Positions 42,160 through 51,172 of a stretch of DNA of 64,000 bases are shown here, piece by piece. The stretch is from assembly GCA_020438105.1 (NCBI GenBank), contig JAGQVE010000009.1:1-64000 (forward strand). The letters run 5' to 3'. Source of the stretch: Bacteroidales bacterium (GTDB lineage Bacteria; Bacteroidota; Bacteroidia; Bacteroidales; JAADJA01). Made by a program: the position numbers and the translations under genes. Position 1 is the stretch's first letter, and each line of letters opens with the position of its first letter. The notes beneath the pieces are model-generated. The model had not been told where the DNA came from, searched no databases, and saw only the letters and a program-made list of their open reading frames with translations.

Positions 42160-42359
42160 TGTGATTAAGGTGTTTCCCTATCTAAGCGCAGTGAAACGTC
42201 GGGAAGTCTTACCATCCTTTTTATAATTTTTAAGAAATTCAATTGAAGACCGATCTAATGGACTTTTATTATCAATATTCAAATAAATTACCTGGTTAAC
42301 TTGATCCTTTCCCCATCAAAATTTGTTGTATTCCTGATAAAACCCCTAATTCACCCGCT

Positions 42360-43958
42360 ATGGCTAAACTTAAAACTCCCGGCGTTTATATTGAAGAAAT
42401 CAGTGCATTCCCAAATTCAATCGCACAGGTTGAAACGGCTATACCGGCTTTTGTTGGTTTTACAAAAAAAACGATGGATGGTAATAAGCCATTGTTAAAT
42501 ACGCCTGTGCAGATAAGTTCAATGGCCCAATTCATTCAGGTCTTTGGCGGGGCGCCAAATTACCAGTTTCAATTGCAGGAAGGGTTAGTCACTGGCACTA
42601 TTCAAAACAAATTCGAAAATTTCAACCTTTCCGTCCAGGGAAAAGATTACACGCTGCAAAGGATCGGAAACCGCTACCGGTTATTTGATGCGATCCGTTT
42701 CTTTTACCAGAATGGGGGTGGGGACTGTTACATTGTTTCGGTGGGTGATTACAACACAGATATATCAAAAGGTAGATTTGACGGCACGGATGCCGCTAAT
42801 CCCGGGTTTGGACTGCCGGCACTTGAAAATGAAACTGAGCCAACCATGATCGTGATCCCCGAAGCGGTTTCACTGAGTGCTGAAGATTGCTATTCGGTTT
42901 ATCGGGAGGTTTTATTGCATTGTGAAAAAATGGCAAACCGCATCGGAATTTTTGATGTTCACAATGGCTTTAAAGATCGTCAGGATCCCACAGAACCAAC
43001 CGATGTAATTGATAAGTTTAGAAACGAAATCGGCAATGTGGCATTGAAATACGGTGCCGCTTATTATCCATGGTTGCAAACTTCGGTGATACAGGAATCT
43101 GAGCTTTCATTTCAAAACCTGAGTGATGAGAGTTTGGGTCCGTTTCAGGAACTAATCCAAAGCGAATTGAATTCATCAGGGACTCGTTTGCGTCGTTCTT
43201 TTGTTAAGGATGAAATGGATTTTTATTCAGTTATTCACCGGTACACAAAGGAATATGTAGTACAAAAAACCGCAAACCCCGATTTGGATGAAAACCCTAT
43301 GCCTGAATTTCTGCATCAGTCGCTTTTTCGAATGAGTCCGGCTTATAAACTAATCATCCAGTTTATGAAGGAGCGTTTGAGTTTAATACCTCCCGCGTCA
43401 GCCATGGCAGGCATTTATCCCATGGTTGATAATTCAAAGGGTGTGTGGAAATCACCTGCAAATGTCTCCATGAATTCGGTGATCAAACCTGCCGTAGAAA
43501 TTACCCAGGCAGAGCAAGAAGATTTGAATATTACTTCTTCCGGGAAATCCATCAATGCAATCCGTTCTTTCATTGGCGAAGGGGTGTTGGTATGGGGCGC
43601 CCGCACGCTTGATGGCAATAGCAACGAATGGCGGTACATCAATGTGCTAAGGACGATGATCATGCTGGAGCAATCCATAAAAGCAGGCATCAATGCATTT
43701 GTCTTCGAACCCAATGATGCCAATACCTGGGCAAAGATTAAAAACATGACCGAAAATTTCCTGATCCAGCAATGGAAAATAGGAGCCCTTGCCGGCGCCA
43801 AACCTGATGATGCGTTTGCAGTTAAAGTGGGGCTTGGCGAAACCATGACTTCAAACGATATTTTAAATGGTCTGTTAAAAGTATATGTTATGGTTGCTAT
43901 TCTGCGGCCTGCGGAATTCCTGGTCATGAAAATTGAGGAAAAAATGCTTAATTCCTGA
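42360..43958 (+). CDS. Contractile tail sheath protein (phage tail / eCIS type)
   Basis: A 532-residue tail sheath. The N-terminus KTPGVYIEEISAFPNSIAQV with AFVGFT is typical, and the C-terminal domain contains RYINVLRTMIMLEQSIKAG and FEPNDANTWAKI. These match the sheath subunits of contractile phage tails and of extracellular contractile injection systems (eCIS, such as Afp, PVC and MAC arrays). In those machines the sheath contracts and drives the inner tube through a membrane. The tube gene follows after 18 bp. No baseplate, spike, LysM, AAA+ ATPase or terminator genes are adjacent, so the pair is isolated. The gene starts 329 bp after tRNA-Arg. Confidence 0.88.
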   Translation: MAKLKTPGVYIEEISAFPNSIAQVETAIPAFVGFTKKTMDGNKPLLNTPVQISSMAQFIQVFGGAPNYQFQLQEGLVTGTIQNKFENFNLSVQGKDYTLQRIGNRYRLFDAIRFFYQNGGGDCYIVSVGDYNTDISKGRFDGTDAANPGFGLPALENETEPTMIVIPEAVSLSAEDCYSVYREVLLHCEKMANRIGIFDVHNGFKDRQDPTEPTDVIDKFRNEIGNVALKYGAAYYPWLQTSVIQESELSFQNLSDESLGPFQELIQSELNSSGTRLRRSFVKDEMDFYSVIHRYTKEYVVQKTANPDLDENPMPEFLHQSLFRMSPAYKLIIQFMKERLSLIPPASAMAGIYPMVDNSKGVWKSPANVSMNSVIKPAVEITQAEQEDLNITSSGKSINAIRSFIGEGVLVWGARTLDGNSNEWRYINVLRTMIMLEQSIKAGINAFVFEPNDANTWAKIKNMTENFLIQQWKIGALAGAKPDDAFAVKVGLGETMTSNDILNGLLKVYVMVAILRPAEFLVMKIEEKMLNS

Positions 43959-43976
43959 TCAATTAAATTATCAAGT

Positions 43977-44432
43977 ATGACTGATATCAATTATCCCCCG
44001 GTTGGATTTTATTTTACGATTGCCTTATCAAATGAAGCCGGTGCATCGGAGAGCTCGTTTCAGGAGGTGAACGGTATTTCAACAGATATTGAAACCGCAT
44101 CTATTGACAGTGGTGATGAAAATAGATTTAGATATAAATTGCCCAAACAGACCGGTTATTCAAACCTCGTTTTAAAAAGGGGGTTGCTTTCCAGTGATTC
44201 TGAATTACTGAAATGGGTGCAGAACTGTTTGACAGTTGGATTGACAGATCAGATTGAAGTAAAGCCCCTTTTTGTAAAATTACTGGATAATAATTATGAC
44301 ATAATAAGAAGCTGGACTTTTGAAAATGCCTACCCCATAAAGTTCACCATAGGCAGTTTAATTGCAAATGCACGTGAGGTAGCTGTTGATTCGATTGAGT
44401 TTTCCTACACTCATTTTTCCAGATTATTTTAA
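43977..44432 (+). CDS. Contractile tail tube protein (gp19-like)
   Basis: A 151-residue tail tube protein of the T4 gp19-like family. It opens with YPPVGFYFTIAL and has FQEVNGISTDIETASI, then LVLKRGLLSSDSELLKWVQ, and a final strand AREVAVDSIEFSYTHFSRLF. All are typical of eCIS and phage tubes. It would form the inner tube polymer surrounded by the sheath encoded just upstream. The usual second and third tube genes of eCIS loci are missing. The downstream gene is unrelated, so the two genes may be remnants, or they may supply an otherwise distant locus. Confidence 0.87.
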   Translation: MTDINYPPVGFYFTIALSNEAGASESSFQEVNGISTDIETASIDSGDENRFRYKLPKQTGYSNLVLKRGLLSSDSELLKWVQNCLTVGLTDQIEVKPLFVKLLDNNYDIIRSWTFENAYPIKFTIGSLIANAREVAVDSIEFSYTHFSRLF

Positions 44433-44570
44433 GACGATATAAAGAAGTTCGGTTTGTAACTGCTTGCCAAATCAAAAATATATAAGCTTGATTCAAGGGG
44501 TGCTTATGCTTTGGAATATGATTTGCTAAAACAATTTCATTAATACATATCTAAAAACAGGGGAAATAAA

Positions 44571-44578
44571 TATTTTTG
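44571..44578 (+). promoter_or_regulatory. -7 box before the GIY-YIG gene
   Basis: TATTTTTG fits TAnnTTTG but lies only 9 nt before the ATG at 44588, so the transcript would be almost leaderless. Start or promoter may be misplaced. Confidence 0.35.
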
Positions 44579-44587
44579 CAACCTATT

Positions 44588-44857
44588 ATGATTGAATATC
44601 TATATCTGCTTCATTGTTCTGATGGTTCCTTTTTTACTGGGTCTACCGATGATCTGGATAAAAGCATCAGCGATCATATTGAAGGCAAAGATCCCCATCA
44701 TTATACCTTTTCCCGCCGTCCTGTTAAGTTGGTCTTTTCTGAAAAAGTACTTCAATCGCAAAAGGGCGGACTCACTGAGGAGCAATTAAAAAACTGGTCG
44801 AGAAAAAAGAAACTTGAGATTTTAAGCCGACCTAAAACAAAAGATATCGCCAAATAA
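44588..44857 (+). CDS. Divergent GIY-YIG domain protein (UPF0213-like)
   Basis: An 89-residue GIY-YIG-type protein. LLHCSDGSFFTGSTDDLDKS corresponds to the nuclease core, and YTFSRRPVKLVFSE and QLKNWSRKKK are strong UPF0213 landmarks. Several catalytic positions differ from the norm. The second tyrosine (YTG) is Phe, the arginine that usually follows the DL motif is missing (DKSISDH), and the REKQ segment reads TEEQ. The protein may therefore be an inactive or substrate-binding form. It stands alone downstream of the sheath-tube pair. Confidence 0.75.
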   Translation: MIEYLYLLHCSDGSFFTGSTDDLDKSISDHIEGKDPHHYTFSRRPVKLVFSEKVLQSQKGGLTEEQLKNWSRKKKLEILSRPKTKDIAK

Positions 44858-45150
44858 TTTCAGTTATTTTTCCCATATCCGGAAAATAAGTTCATTTTTA
44901 GAAATTCCGGTAAATGCTTAAATTTGGAGTTTTAAACCAAAAAGCTTCCCAATTATTTGATGTTTGCAAATGTTAGTCCTTTTATTTTGAGGGGTTTGTA
45001 TGCAATTATTTTATTCTGAAATGAAGGTGCTAATTTGAAGAACAATTAGCTTGTTCAAATTTTAATTGAATGGCACCATTTATGAAATTCAGGGCCATGA
45101 CACCGAAAGGTTATCTTAGTAATCAGGTTCGATAAGACAAACAACGATTC

Positions 45151-47535
45151 ATGAAAAAACTTCTATCACTTCTTATTGCTATAGGTTTATGGATGCCAAA
45201 TATTTGGGCACAATCATTAACTGTTGCCTCCGGAACATTGAATATTGGCGTAATTAACACCGGCGAATCCTCACCGGATGGAGCACACTGGTTTCAGATA
45301 ACGGGAGCAGGATATAATCCTTACGAAATAATTTATGTTGATTCGCCCAGTTTATTATTCACCGTTTCTGAATCGGGTTTAAGCGGAACCTACAATTCAG
45401 CACTTTATTTTACTGCGAATAGCACAGGTGCCATCAGCCAGAATATCTATGTGAAGTATTCTCCCGAAGTAGCCGGAGTGGTTGCTACTCAGCTTACCAT
45501 TTATGAGTTTCAGACGTTTGTTTTTCATTACAAGTCGCTGCAGGGTATAGGCAAGGCTCCGGAAATCATGATGGAAGGAAGGGAATCCGAAGGGGATAGT
45601 TGGGTGGAAATTGTAAATAACGATAATTCAACAACACTCACTGATGGAACTAATTTTGGCGAAACAGCTTATGGTGTAGCAACTTCAATCCGAAAATTTA
45701 AAGTTACCAATAACCTGCCATTGGGCGGATTGAACGGCGACTTACTATTGTTTGAATTTTCTGCCGGGAAAACGATTGAGATAACCGGACCGGAGGCTGA
45801 CCAGTTTTCTGTTGAGCTTGAGCCTGCATCAGTTGTTTACCCCAATTACGATACAACTTATTTTAAAATTGCTTTTACACCCACCTCGTTTGGTTTGAAA
45901 TCGGCCTTTGTAAATATTGCAAATAACGATGGAGATGAAGATCCATTTGTATTTGCTATTTCCGGGTTGGGAATTATCGAACCGGCTGGTATACCGGTCG
46001 TGAAAAAGGCATCTGTTATCGACAATAACAGCTTCCAGGCAAATTGGCTGCCGGGAACAGGCGGTACCCCAACTGGATACTTGCTTGATGTATCGGATGA
46101 CCCCACGTTTTTTGATTTTTTACCCGGTTATCAGGCAAAGAATGTTGGAAATACTACCGCTAAAAGTATCGCGGGTTTGGTAGATGCTACCAATTATTAT
46201 TTCCGCGTGCGGGCTTACAAACCTGGAGATACCTCAACCTATTCGCAAGTGATGAGTTTGAAAACAGCTCCTGAAGTTCCAACTGTATTGCCAGCCTCTA
46301 TCATTGAGCAAAGTGCTTTTTATGCAAACTGGAGTTTTGTATCAGAAGCTACTGCTTACCGGGTTGATGTAAATACTTCGCCGGATTTTACAGGTTTTGC
46401 TGCATTGCAAAATGCTACTGCCACTGCAAATTATCTGCATATTGAGGGACTTACAGGAGGGGTTACTTATTATTACAGGGTAAGAAGCTTTAACGGGGCC
46501 TCAAGTGAAAATTCGGCGGTTATTTCGGCTGTTACGCTGCCCGAAAAACCTGTGGCTAAAATAGCTACCCAGATAATTGATGAGGGATTTACTGCAAACT
46601 GGAGTTTCAGCAATCCCATTTTTGCTGAAGGTTTTTTGCTTGATATTTCTACTGCGCCTGATTTTAGTTCTTTTGTCCCCGGATATGAAAATTATTCAGT
46701 AGGACCTTTTCTCCAGGCTTATATTATTGGATTAAATCCAACCTCTACTTACTATTACCGTGTTAGAACCAGATATGAAAATGATACAACGGATTATTCA
46801 AATATTATTAGTGTTATTACTACTTCATTTGCGCCTGAAGTTCAGGTAAGTGTAAAGGTGTTTATGGAAGGGCCATTTGGTGGGGGACAAATGTCAACCA
46901 TGTTGAACGATCAGGATGTGTTACCCACTTCTCAACCCTATGCCACCGGTCCGTGGAATTATAACGGTTCTGAATCTGTTGGGGCAGTTCCTTCAACAGA
47001 TATCGTGGATTGGGTTTTGCTCCGTTTGCTTAAACGCGATGATGTGGATACCTCCATGTTTTACCTGTTAGGGACAGAGGCTGCATGGCTGCAGAACGAC
47101 GGTCAGGTGATTAATTACAGTGGGGCAGGGGACGTTGGATTTAAAACAGTAGTGGATGGAAACTATTACATACAGGTATTTCACCGAAATCATTTGCCGG
47201 TAATATCAGCGCTTCCGTTAACCGAAGATGAAGGTGTTTATACCTATGATTTTACCCTTGATAATTTGGAAAATTCAATGCAATATGTCGGTCAAAAAGA
47301 GCTTATGACAGGGGTTTGGGGTATGATTGCTGCCGATGCGGATGGAAATGGTGAAATAAATACCATTGATAATAACGGGGTGTGGTATCCGGCTAAAATG
47401 CAATCAGGATATTTAAGAGCAGATTACAACCTTGATGGAACCGTGGACGAATTGGATAAAGCTGGTTACTGGAAAATGAATGTCGGGAAGGGTGTATCAT
47501 CTCAAAATATTCAAATTGTGGGAGATAATTTATAA
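45151..47535 (+). CDS. Secreted FnIII-repeat protein with dockerin-like C-terminus
   Basis: A 794-residue protein with signal peptide (MKKLLSLLIAIGLWMPNIWA). A choice-of-anchor-D/ASPM-like beta region spans about 60-275 and ends NDGDEDPFVFAISGLG. Three fibronectin-III-like modules (about 280-365, 375-460, 465-555) have YYFRVRAY, YYYRVRSF and YYYRVRTR strands. A C-terminal region typical of Bacteroidota surface proteins follows. The end has two EF-hand or dockerin-like calcium loops (ADADGNGEINTID and ADYNLDGTVDELD). No T9SS type A domain is seen. It probably acts in adhesion or matrix binding. Its 3' end overlaps the convergent transporter gene by 6 bp. Confidence 0.75.
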   Translation: MKKLLSLLIAIGLWMPNIWAQSLTVASGTLNIGVINTGESSPDGAHWFQITGAGYNPYEIIYVDSPSLLFTVSESGLSGTYNSALYFTANSTGAISQNIYVKYSPEVAGVVATQLTIYEFQTFVFHYKSLQGIGKAPEIMMEGRESEGDSWVEIVNNDNSTTLTDGTNFGETAYGVATSIRKFKVTNNLPLGGLNGDLLLFEFSAGKTIEITGPEADQFSVELEPASVVYPNYDTTYFKIAFTPTSFGLKSAFVNIANNDGDEDPFVFAISGLGIIEPAGIPVVKKASVIDNNSFQANWLPGTGGTPTGYLLDVSDDPTFFDFLPGYQAKNVGNTTAKSIAGLVDATNYYFRVRAYKPGDTSTYSQVMSLKTAPEVPTVLPASIIEQSAFYANWSFVSEATAYRVDVNTSPDFTGFAALQNATATANYLHIEGLTGGVTYYYRVRSFNGASSENSAVISAVTLPEKPVAKIATQIIDEGFTANWSFSNPIFAEGFLLDISTAPDFSSFVPGYENYSVGPFLQAYIIGLNPTSTYYYRVRTRYENDTTDYSNIISVITTSFAPEVQVSVKVFMEGPFGGGQMSTMLNDQDVLPTSQPYATGPWNYNGSESVGAVPSTDIVDWVLLRLLKRDDVDTSMFYLLGTEAAWLQNDGQVINYSGAGDVGFKTVVDGNYYIQVFHRNHLPVISALPLTEDEGVYTYDFTLDNLENSMQYVGQKELMTGVWGMIAADADGNGEINTIDNNGVWYPAKMQSGYLRADYNLDGTVDELDKAGYWKMNVGKGVSSQNIQIVGDNL

Positions 47536-48438
47536 GCTCTTTTTACGGAGTTGTTTCCAGCCTGCTTTGCTCTGATTAATTAAATAAACACCGAGCAGAA
47601 TCACCGCCATAAATAAGATGTCGCCGGCGGTAATGGTTTCTTCAGCAACGATTCCCCACAATATCGCAAAAATTGGAATAATATAAGTTACTGAGGACGC
47701 AAATATAGCCGAAGTGTAACGGATCATGGTATTCATCAGTAGCATGGCGAAGGCCGTGCCCACAATACCCAGGGTGGCAAGTGCAGCGAGGTGAAGAGGC
47801 CAGTCAGGATGTTCTGCTACCGGTGCAAAATCAGTGGTTAGTAAATAAGCAAGGGCTGCCGGAAAAATGAACATGAAGGAAAAACTGGTAATTTGGATGC
47901 CATTCAGGTGCGTAAGGTATGATTTAATGGTATTTACATTGATGCCATAACACATTGTGGCAGCTACGATAAACAGCGCGTAAGAGTTAATATTGAGTTC
48001 CGCCAAATTTTTACCGGAGACAATGAGCCCTACCGCACCGACCAGTCCAAGCAGCAAACCATAGATCTGCCGGCTTTTGATTTTGGTTTGGTGCCATATC
48101 AAACCAACAATCAGTGTGAAAACCGGAGTTAAACTGTTTAGTATTCCTGCCAGTGCGCTGTCGATGCGAGTTTGCGCCTTGGTAAATAAAAAGGCAGGAA
48201 AAAAACTTCCGATAAAAGCGGCAATGAGTAAGCTTTTAATATCCTTTTTTTTGAAGTGGTGCCGGTTTCGGTATGCCAATGGTAAAAGAACTGTAGATGC
48301 AAACAACAAACGAATGGCGGCCGCCTGATCGTTGCTGAAACTCTTAAGTCCCACTTTAATGAGGATAAAGCTACTTCCCCAAATAAACGCGAGAACCATC
48401 AGAATCGCAAACTGAAACCACTTTTTTTCCCAGTGCAT
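47530..48438 (-). CDS. EamA/DMT-family transporter
   Basis: A 302-residue protein with ten hydrophobic segments arranged as two EamA repeats. The first starts FAILMVLAFIWGSSFILIKVG, and the second half begins around the LFIVAATMCYGIN segment, with EETITAGDILFMAVILLGVYL near the end. This is the drug/metabolite transporter superfamily, exporting amino acids or other metabolites; the substrate cannot be read from sequence. It is convergent with the FnIII protein. Confidence 0.88.
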   Translation of the reverse strand: MHWEKKWFQFAILMVLAFIWGSSFILIKVGLKSFSNDQAAAIRLLFASTVLLPLAYRNRHHFKKKDIKSLLIAAFIGSFFPAFLFTKAQTRIDSALAGILNSLTPVFTLIVGLIWHQTKIKSRQIYGLLLGLVGAVGLIVSGKNLAELNINSYALFIVAATMCYGINVNTIKSYLTHLNGIQITSFSFMFIFPAALAYLLTTDFAPVAEHPDWPLHLAALATLGIVGTAFAMLLMNTMIRYTSAIFASSVTYIIPIFAILWGIVAEETITAGDILFMAVILLGVYLINQSKAGWKQLRKKSL

Positions 48439-48553
48439 ATTATTTTTTCTGGCGCCAAAAATATGGATAATAGGAATTGATAATTGTTATCAAAAAGATA
48501 AATAAATCAAGAAATTCAGAATCACTTTGCTTGCAAGGGAAGACAGGGTATAG

Positions 48554-48955
48554 CTATTTTTTATTAAACTTCATCTTGCATGGTTCAATGCAGGGAAGAA
48601 GCAATTCAAGGGTGTTGCTTGAAAGTATAAAACGAATGGGAAGGGGGGTGTCGTCGCAATTTTCAACATTGATAGTAGAGTCGGCCAGTGAATAGGTACC
48701 GGACTCCCATGAGCCTGTTTGGAGGCTCATATAGCAAAGAGAACCATTGGAGCTTACGGAGCCATTTGAATTGAAAATCAAAATCCTTTCGCTTTGAACC
48801 GGATTGTAGGTGCCGCTTCCGTCACCGGGGTCGGAAAGCATTTCAGTTAGTTTCCAGGTGCCTGTTAATGGAGTGGTGTTACTGTTGTTGTTTTCTTTTT
48901 TTGAGCAGGAGATAAAAAGAAATAGCAGAATTGCGAGGTAAATTGTGTGTTTCAT
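48554..48955 (-). CDS. Lipocalin-like lipoprotein
   Basis: A 133-residue lipoprotein from the ATG at 48955: MKHTIYLAILLFLFISCSKKE is a signal peptide with lipobox ISCS. The mature part reads LTGTWKLTEMLSDPGDGSG and has strand patterns like ILIFNSNGSVSSNGSL and GTYSLADSTIN, as in the small lipocalin-like (DUF4488/Lipocalin_4-type) proteins common in Bacteroidota. These are outer-membrane lipoproteins with unknown ligand. Acidic residues do not follow the Cys directly, so surface export by the LES signal is uncertain. Confidence 0.75.
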   Translation of the reverse strand: MKHTIYLAILLFLFISCSKKENNNSNTTPLTGTWKLTEMLSDPGDGSGTYNPVQSERILIFNSNGSVSSNGSLCYMSLQTGSWESGTYSLADSTINVENCDDTPLPIRFILSSNTLELLLPCIEPCKMKFNKK

Positions 48956-49006
48956 AGTGGTTATTATTATGCAGGTTACTTGCAATAATTAGTCCAAAAT
49001 TAAGCA

Positions 49007-49032
49007 TAAAAAAAGCCCTGGAAAACAGGGCT
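49007..49032 (-). terminator. Terminator of amt
   Basis: On the minus strand AGCCCTG-TTTTC-CAGGGCT is followed by a run of T residues, 28 bp after the amt stop. Confidence 0.8.
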
Positions 49033-49059
49033 CTTTCATTAAAAAATCTAAAAGTTATG

Positions 49060-50271
49060 TTATAATGCTCCTTCATCATAAGCTTTTTCTCCGTGTTGAG
49101 AATCATCCAGTCCAATATCTTCTTCGGACTCTGAAACCCGCACCGGAGTCAGGAAGTTGATTACAATCAACATCAGATAAGTAAACAGGAATGCATAAAT
49201 GGCACCCAATAAGACTGCGACAAGTTCTTTGAAAAAGAAAGCAGTATCGCCTTCAATCAGTCCGGATTGTCCGCCAATTGCTTCCACAGCAAAAACACCT
49301 AGTAAAATGGTACCAAGTGTTCCGCCAATTCCGTGAACGCCCCAAACATCGAGTGCATCATCCCATCCAAGTTTGTTTTTCATTGCTACCGCCAGGTAAC
49401 AAATAAACCCTGCTGCAATACCAATTACGATGGCTGCCCATAATGGAACAAATCCTGCGGCCGGGGTAATGGTTGCCAAACCGGCTACAGCACCTGTTAG
49501 CAGACCTACAAATTTGGGCTTACGTGCACGTGACCATTCAATCACCATCCAGGTAATGGCGGCAAAAGAGGCTGCTACGTCGGTGTTCAGGAAGGCGAGG
49601 GTAGTAATGGCATCCACGTCAAGTTCGCTACCGGCATTAAATCCATACCATCCAAACCACAATAAACCGGTACCAATGGCAACCAAAGGAATACTGTTTG
49701 GTGGTGATGCGGTATCTCTTCTTTTTCCAACATAAAATACGGATGCAAGAGCTGCAAAACCTGCAGTAGCGTGAACTACAATACCACCTGCAAAGTCTTT
49801 AACACCCCAGTCGGCGAGGAATCCACCACCCCAAACCATATGAACAAAAGGATAATACACAAAAATCTGCCATAAAACCAGGAAGATCAGGTATGCTTTA
49901 AAAGTTACCCTGTTTACAAATGCTCCGGTTATGAGGGCAGGGGTGATAATTGCAAACATCATTTGGTATGCTACGAAAATGTACATGGGGTACTTGCCGT
50001 TATCAAAGGCTGCATCAAATGAAATTCCATTTAAAAATGCCAGGTCAAAATTCCCAATTACTCCACCTTCGCCACCACTAAAACAAAGTGAAAAACCGAA
50101 GGCCACCCACATGATGGTGGTAATACCCAGTGATACAAAAGTCTGGATCATAATACCCAGAATATTTCTTTTTCCGGCCAAACCGCCATAGAAAAATGCC
50201 AAACCAGGTGTCATTAACATCACCAGGCTGGTTGCGAGGATCATAAATCCGGTTGCTCCGCTATCGAACAT
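49060..50271 (-). CDS. amt: Ammonium transporter Amt
   Basis: A 403-residue Amt/Mep/Rh channel with eleven membrane segments. The pore twin histidines are present in GGIVVHATAGFAAL (near residue 160) and DVWGVHGIGGTLGTI (near 310), and the conserved aspartate precedes the first (VKDFAGG). It imports ammonium at low concentration. No glnK gene adjoins, which is unusual for bacterial amt. Instead a TorF-type outer-membrane protein gene lies 30 bp upstream in the same direction, suggesting that the two are co-expressed under nitrogen limitation. Confidence 0.95.
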   Translation of the reverse strand: MFDSGATGFMILATSLVMLMTPGLAFFYGGLAGKRNILGIMIQTFVSLGITTIMWVAFGFSLCFSGGEGGVIGNFDLAFLNGISFDAAFDNGKYPMYIFVAYQMMFAIITPALITGAFVNRVTFKAYLIFLVLWQIFVYYPFVHMVWGGGFLADWGVKDFAGGIVVHATAGFAALASVFYVGKRRDTASPPNSIPLVAIGTGLLWFGWYGFNAGSELDVDAITTLAFLNTDVAASFAAITWMVIEWSRARKPKFVGLLTGAVAGLATITPAAGFVPLWAAIVIGIAAGFICYLAVAMKNKLGWDDALDVWGVHGIGGTLGTILLGVFAVEAIGGQSGLIEGDTAFFFKELVAVLLGAIYAFLFTYLMLIVINFLTPVRVSESEEDIGLDDSQHGEKAYDEGAL

Positions 50272-50301
50272 AATTTTTTTCTCCTATTTTTAAGTGATTA
50301 A

Positions 50302-51051
50302 TCAGAGTGAAATTCCAAAAACAAAGAATATATTTTGTGCCTGTGGATTGGTGATTACCGAAACATTTACGGGTAAGGAAAATGAATCAGTTATTTTTAC
50401 TTCTTTCTCAGCTTTTACACCAATATTAACAATTCCGGCACTGTTGCCATAAAAGCCTGCTTCGCCTTTATCGCCATCAGGATTGTTGGGTGTGGCCCCA
50501 ACAAAGAAATCCAGTGAAGTTTCCTGAATGCTTGTTGAATAACCTAATTCGATGTAAGTTGAATATTGCAACTTATTGTCGTAGGTGCGGGCATCAGCTC
50601 CGGCGAAGTTGGTTGCCACCATCAACGATAAGGGGATCTTATCGGTTCCGTTAAATAAAACTGCTCCTTCAAATACATGCCCGGTGCTGTCAGGATCGTA
50701 ATCAAAGTACTTGTTTTTGCCAATGTTCCCGTCCGGGAAAAAGTAATCTGTTACCATCAGCGTTAAAACATCATTGAATGTGTAGGACGCATAAAGATCA
50801 GCTTCCTGGAAGTTCATGTCATTGGTAGAATATGAACCCCATGCTCCAAATGCAAATCCTCCGTATCCCAGCTCCAGTCCGGGTTGTATTGCCGGTGAAT
50901 TCCCGAAATCGGTACCGCGCCAGATATACCTGCTCACAAGGTCGGCTCCGGGAGTTAATGATAACTCATTTTGAGCATTGCTTGCCAAAGTCATCAGCGA
51001 TAGCAAACATACTACAACTGTTGTTTTTAAAAGAGTAAAATGCCTCATCAT
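50302..51051 (-). CDS. TorF-family putative porin (Gcw_chp), paired with amt
   Basis: About 249 residues from the ATG at 51051: signal peptide (MMRHFTLLKTTVVVCLLSLM ending SNAQ), then ADLVSRYIWRGTDFGNSPAIQPGLELGYGGF-like text typical of the Gcw_chp/TorF outer-membrane family, and amphipathic strands to the end. In Bacteroidota and Proteobacteria these genes often precede amt and are thought to let ammonium or nitrogen compounds cross the outer membrane. The minus strand upstream has TTG, 20 nt, AAACTTTG (near 51085), close to the promoter consensus. Confidence 0.82.
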   Translation of the reverse strand: MMRHFTLLKTTVVVCLLSLMTLASNAQNELSLTPGADLVSRYIWRGTDFGNSPAIQPGLELGYGGFAFGAWGSYSTNDMNFQEADLYASYTFNDVLTLMVTDYFFPDGNIGKNKYFDYDPDSTGHVFEGAVLFNGTDKIPLSLMVATNFAGADARTYDNKLQYSTYIELGYSTSIQETSLDFFVGATPNNPDGDKGEAGFYGNSAGIVNIGVKAEKEVKITDSFSLPVNVSVITNPQAQNIFFVFGISL

Positions 51052-51172
51052 AATTTTTTTTAGAATTGATGAAGCAAAGTTTGAACTTCCTGATAATAAA
51101 TTCAATCAGGTAAATCTTGAAACTAATTAAGTGAATCACGGAGTTATTGTTAAGTAATTCACAGAGGGCTGT

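Larger units (their letters stand above)
42032..42359. other. Gene-free stretch with terminators, tRNA tail copy and coding remnants
   Basis: Holds the terminator of tRNA-Arg (42035-42058), a second copy of the tRNA 3' end (42114-42131), and another terminator-like hairpin (42134-42159). A + frame through 42067-42165 reads GREVYPDRRV, then SGSPPGITEKLSESWAF and a stop. A minus frame from about 42318 to 42182 reads IDNKSPLDRSSIEFLKNYKK and onward to a stop, with no start codon. Both look like decayed C-termini of former genes, possibly GIY-YIG-type. No intact gene is present. Confidence 0.5.

Noticed and set aside
44457-44542. Short open stretch reading LAKSKIYKLDSRGAYALEYDLL after the tube gene
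   Set aside because: Looks protein-like, but it has no start codon and is under 30 codons; it could be a gene remnant, not enough to call.
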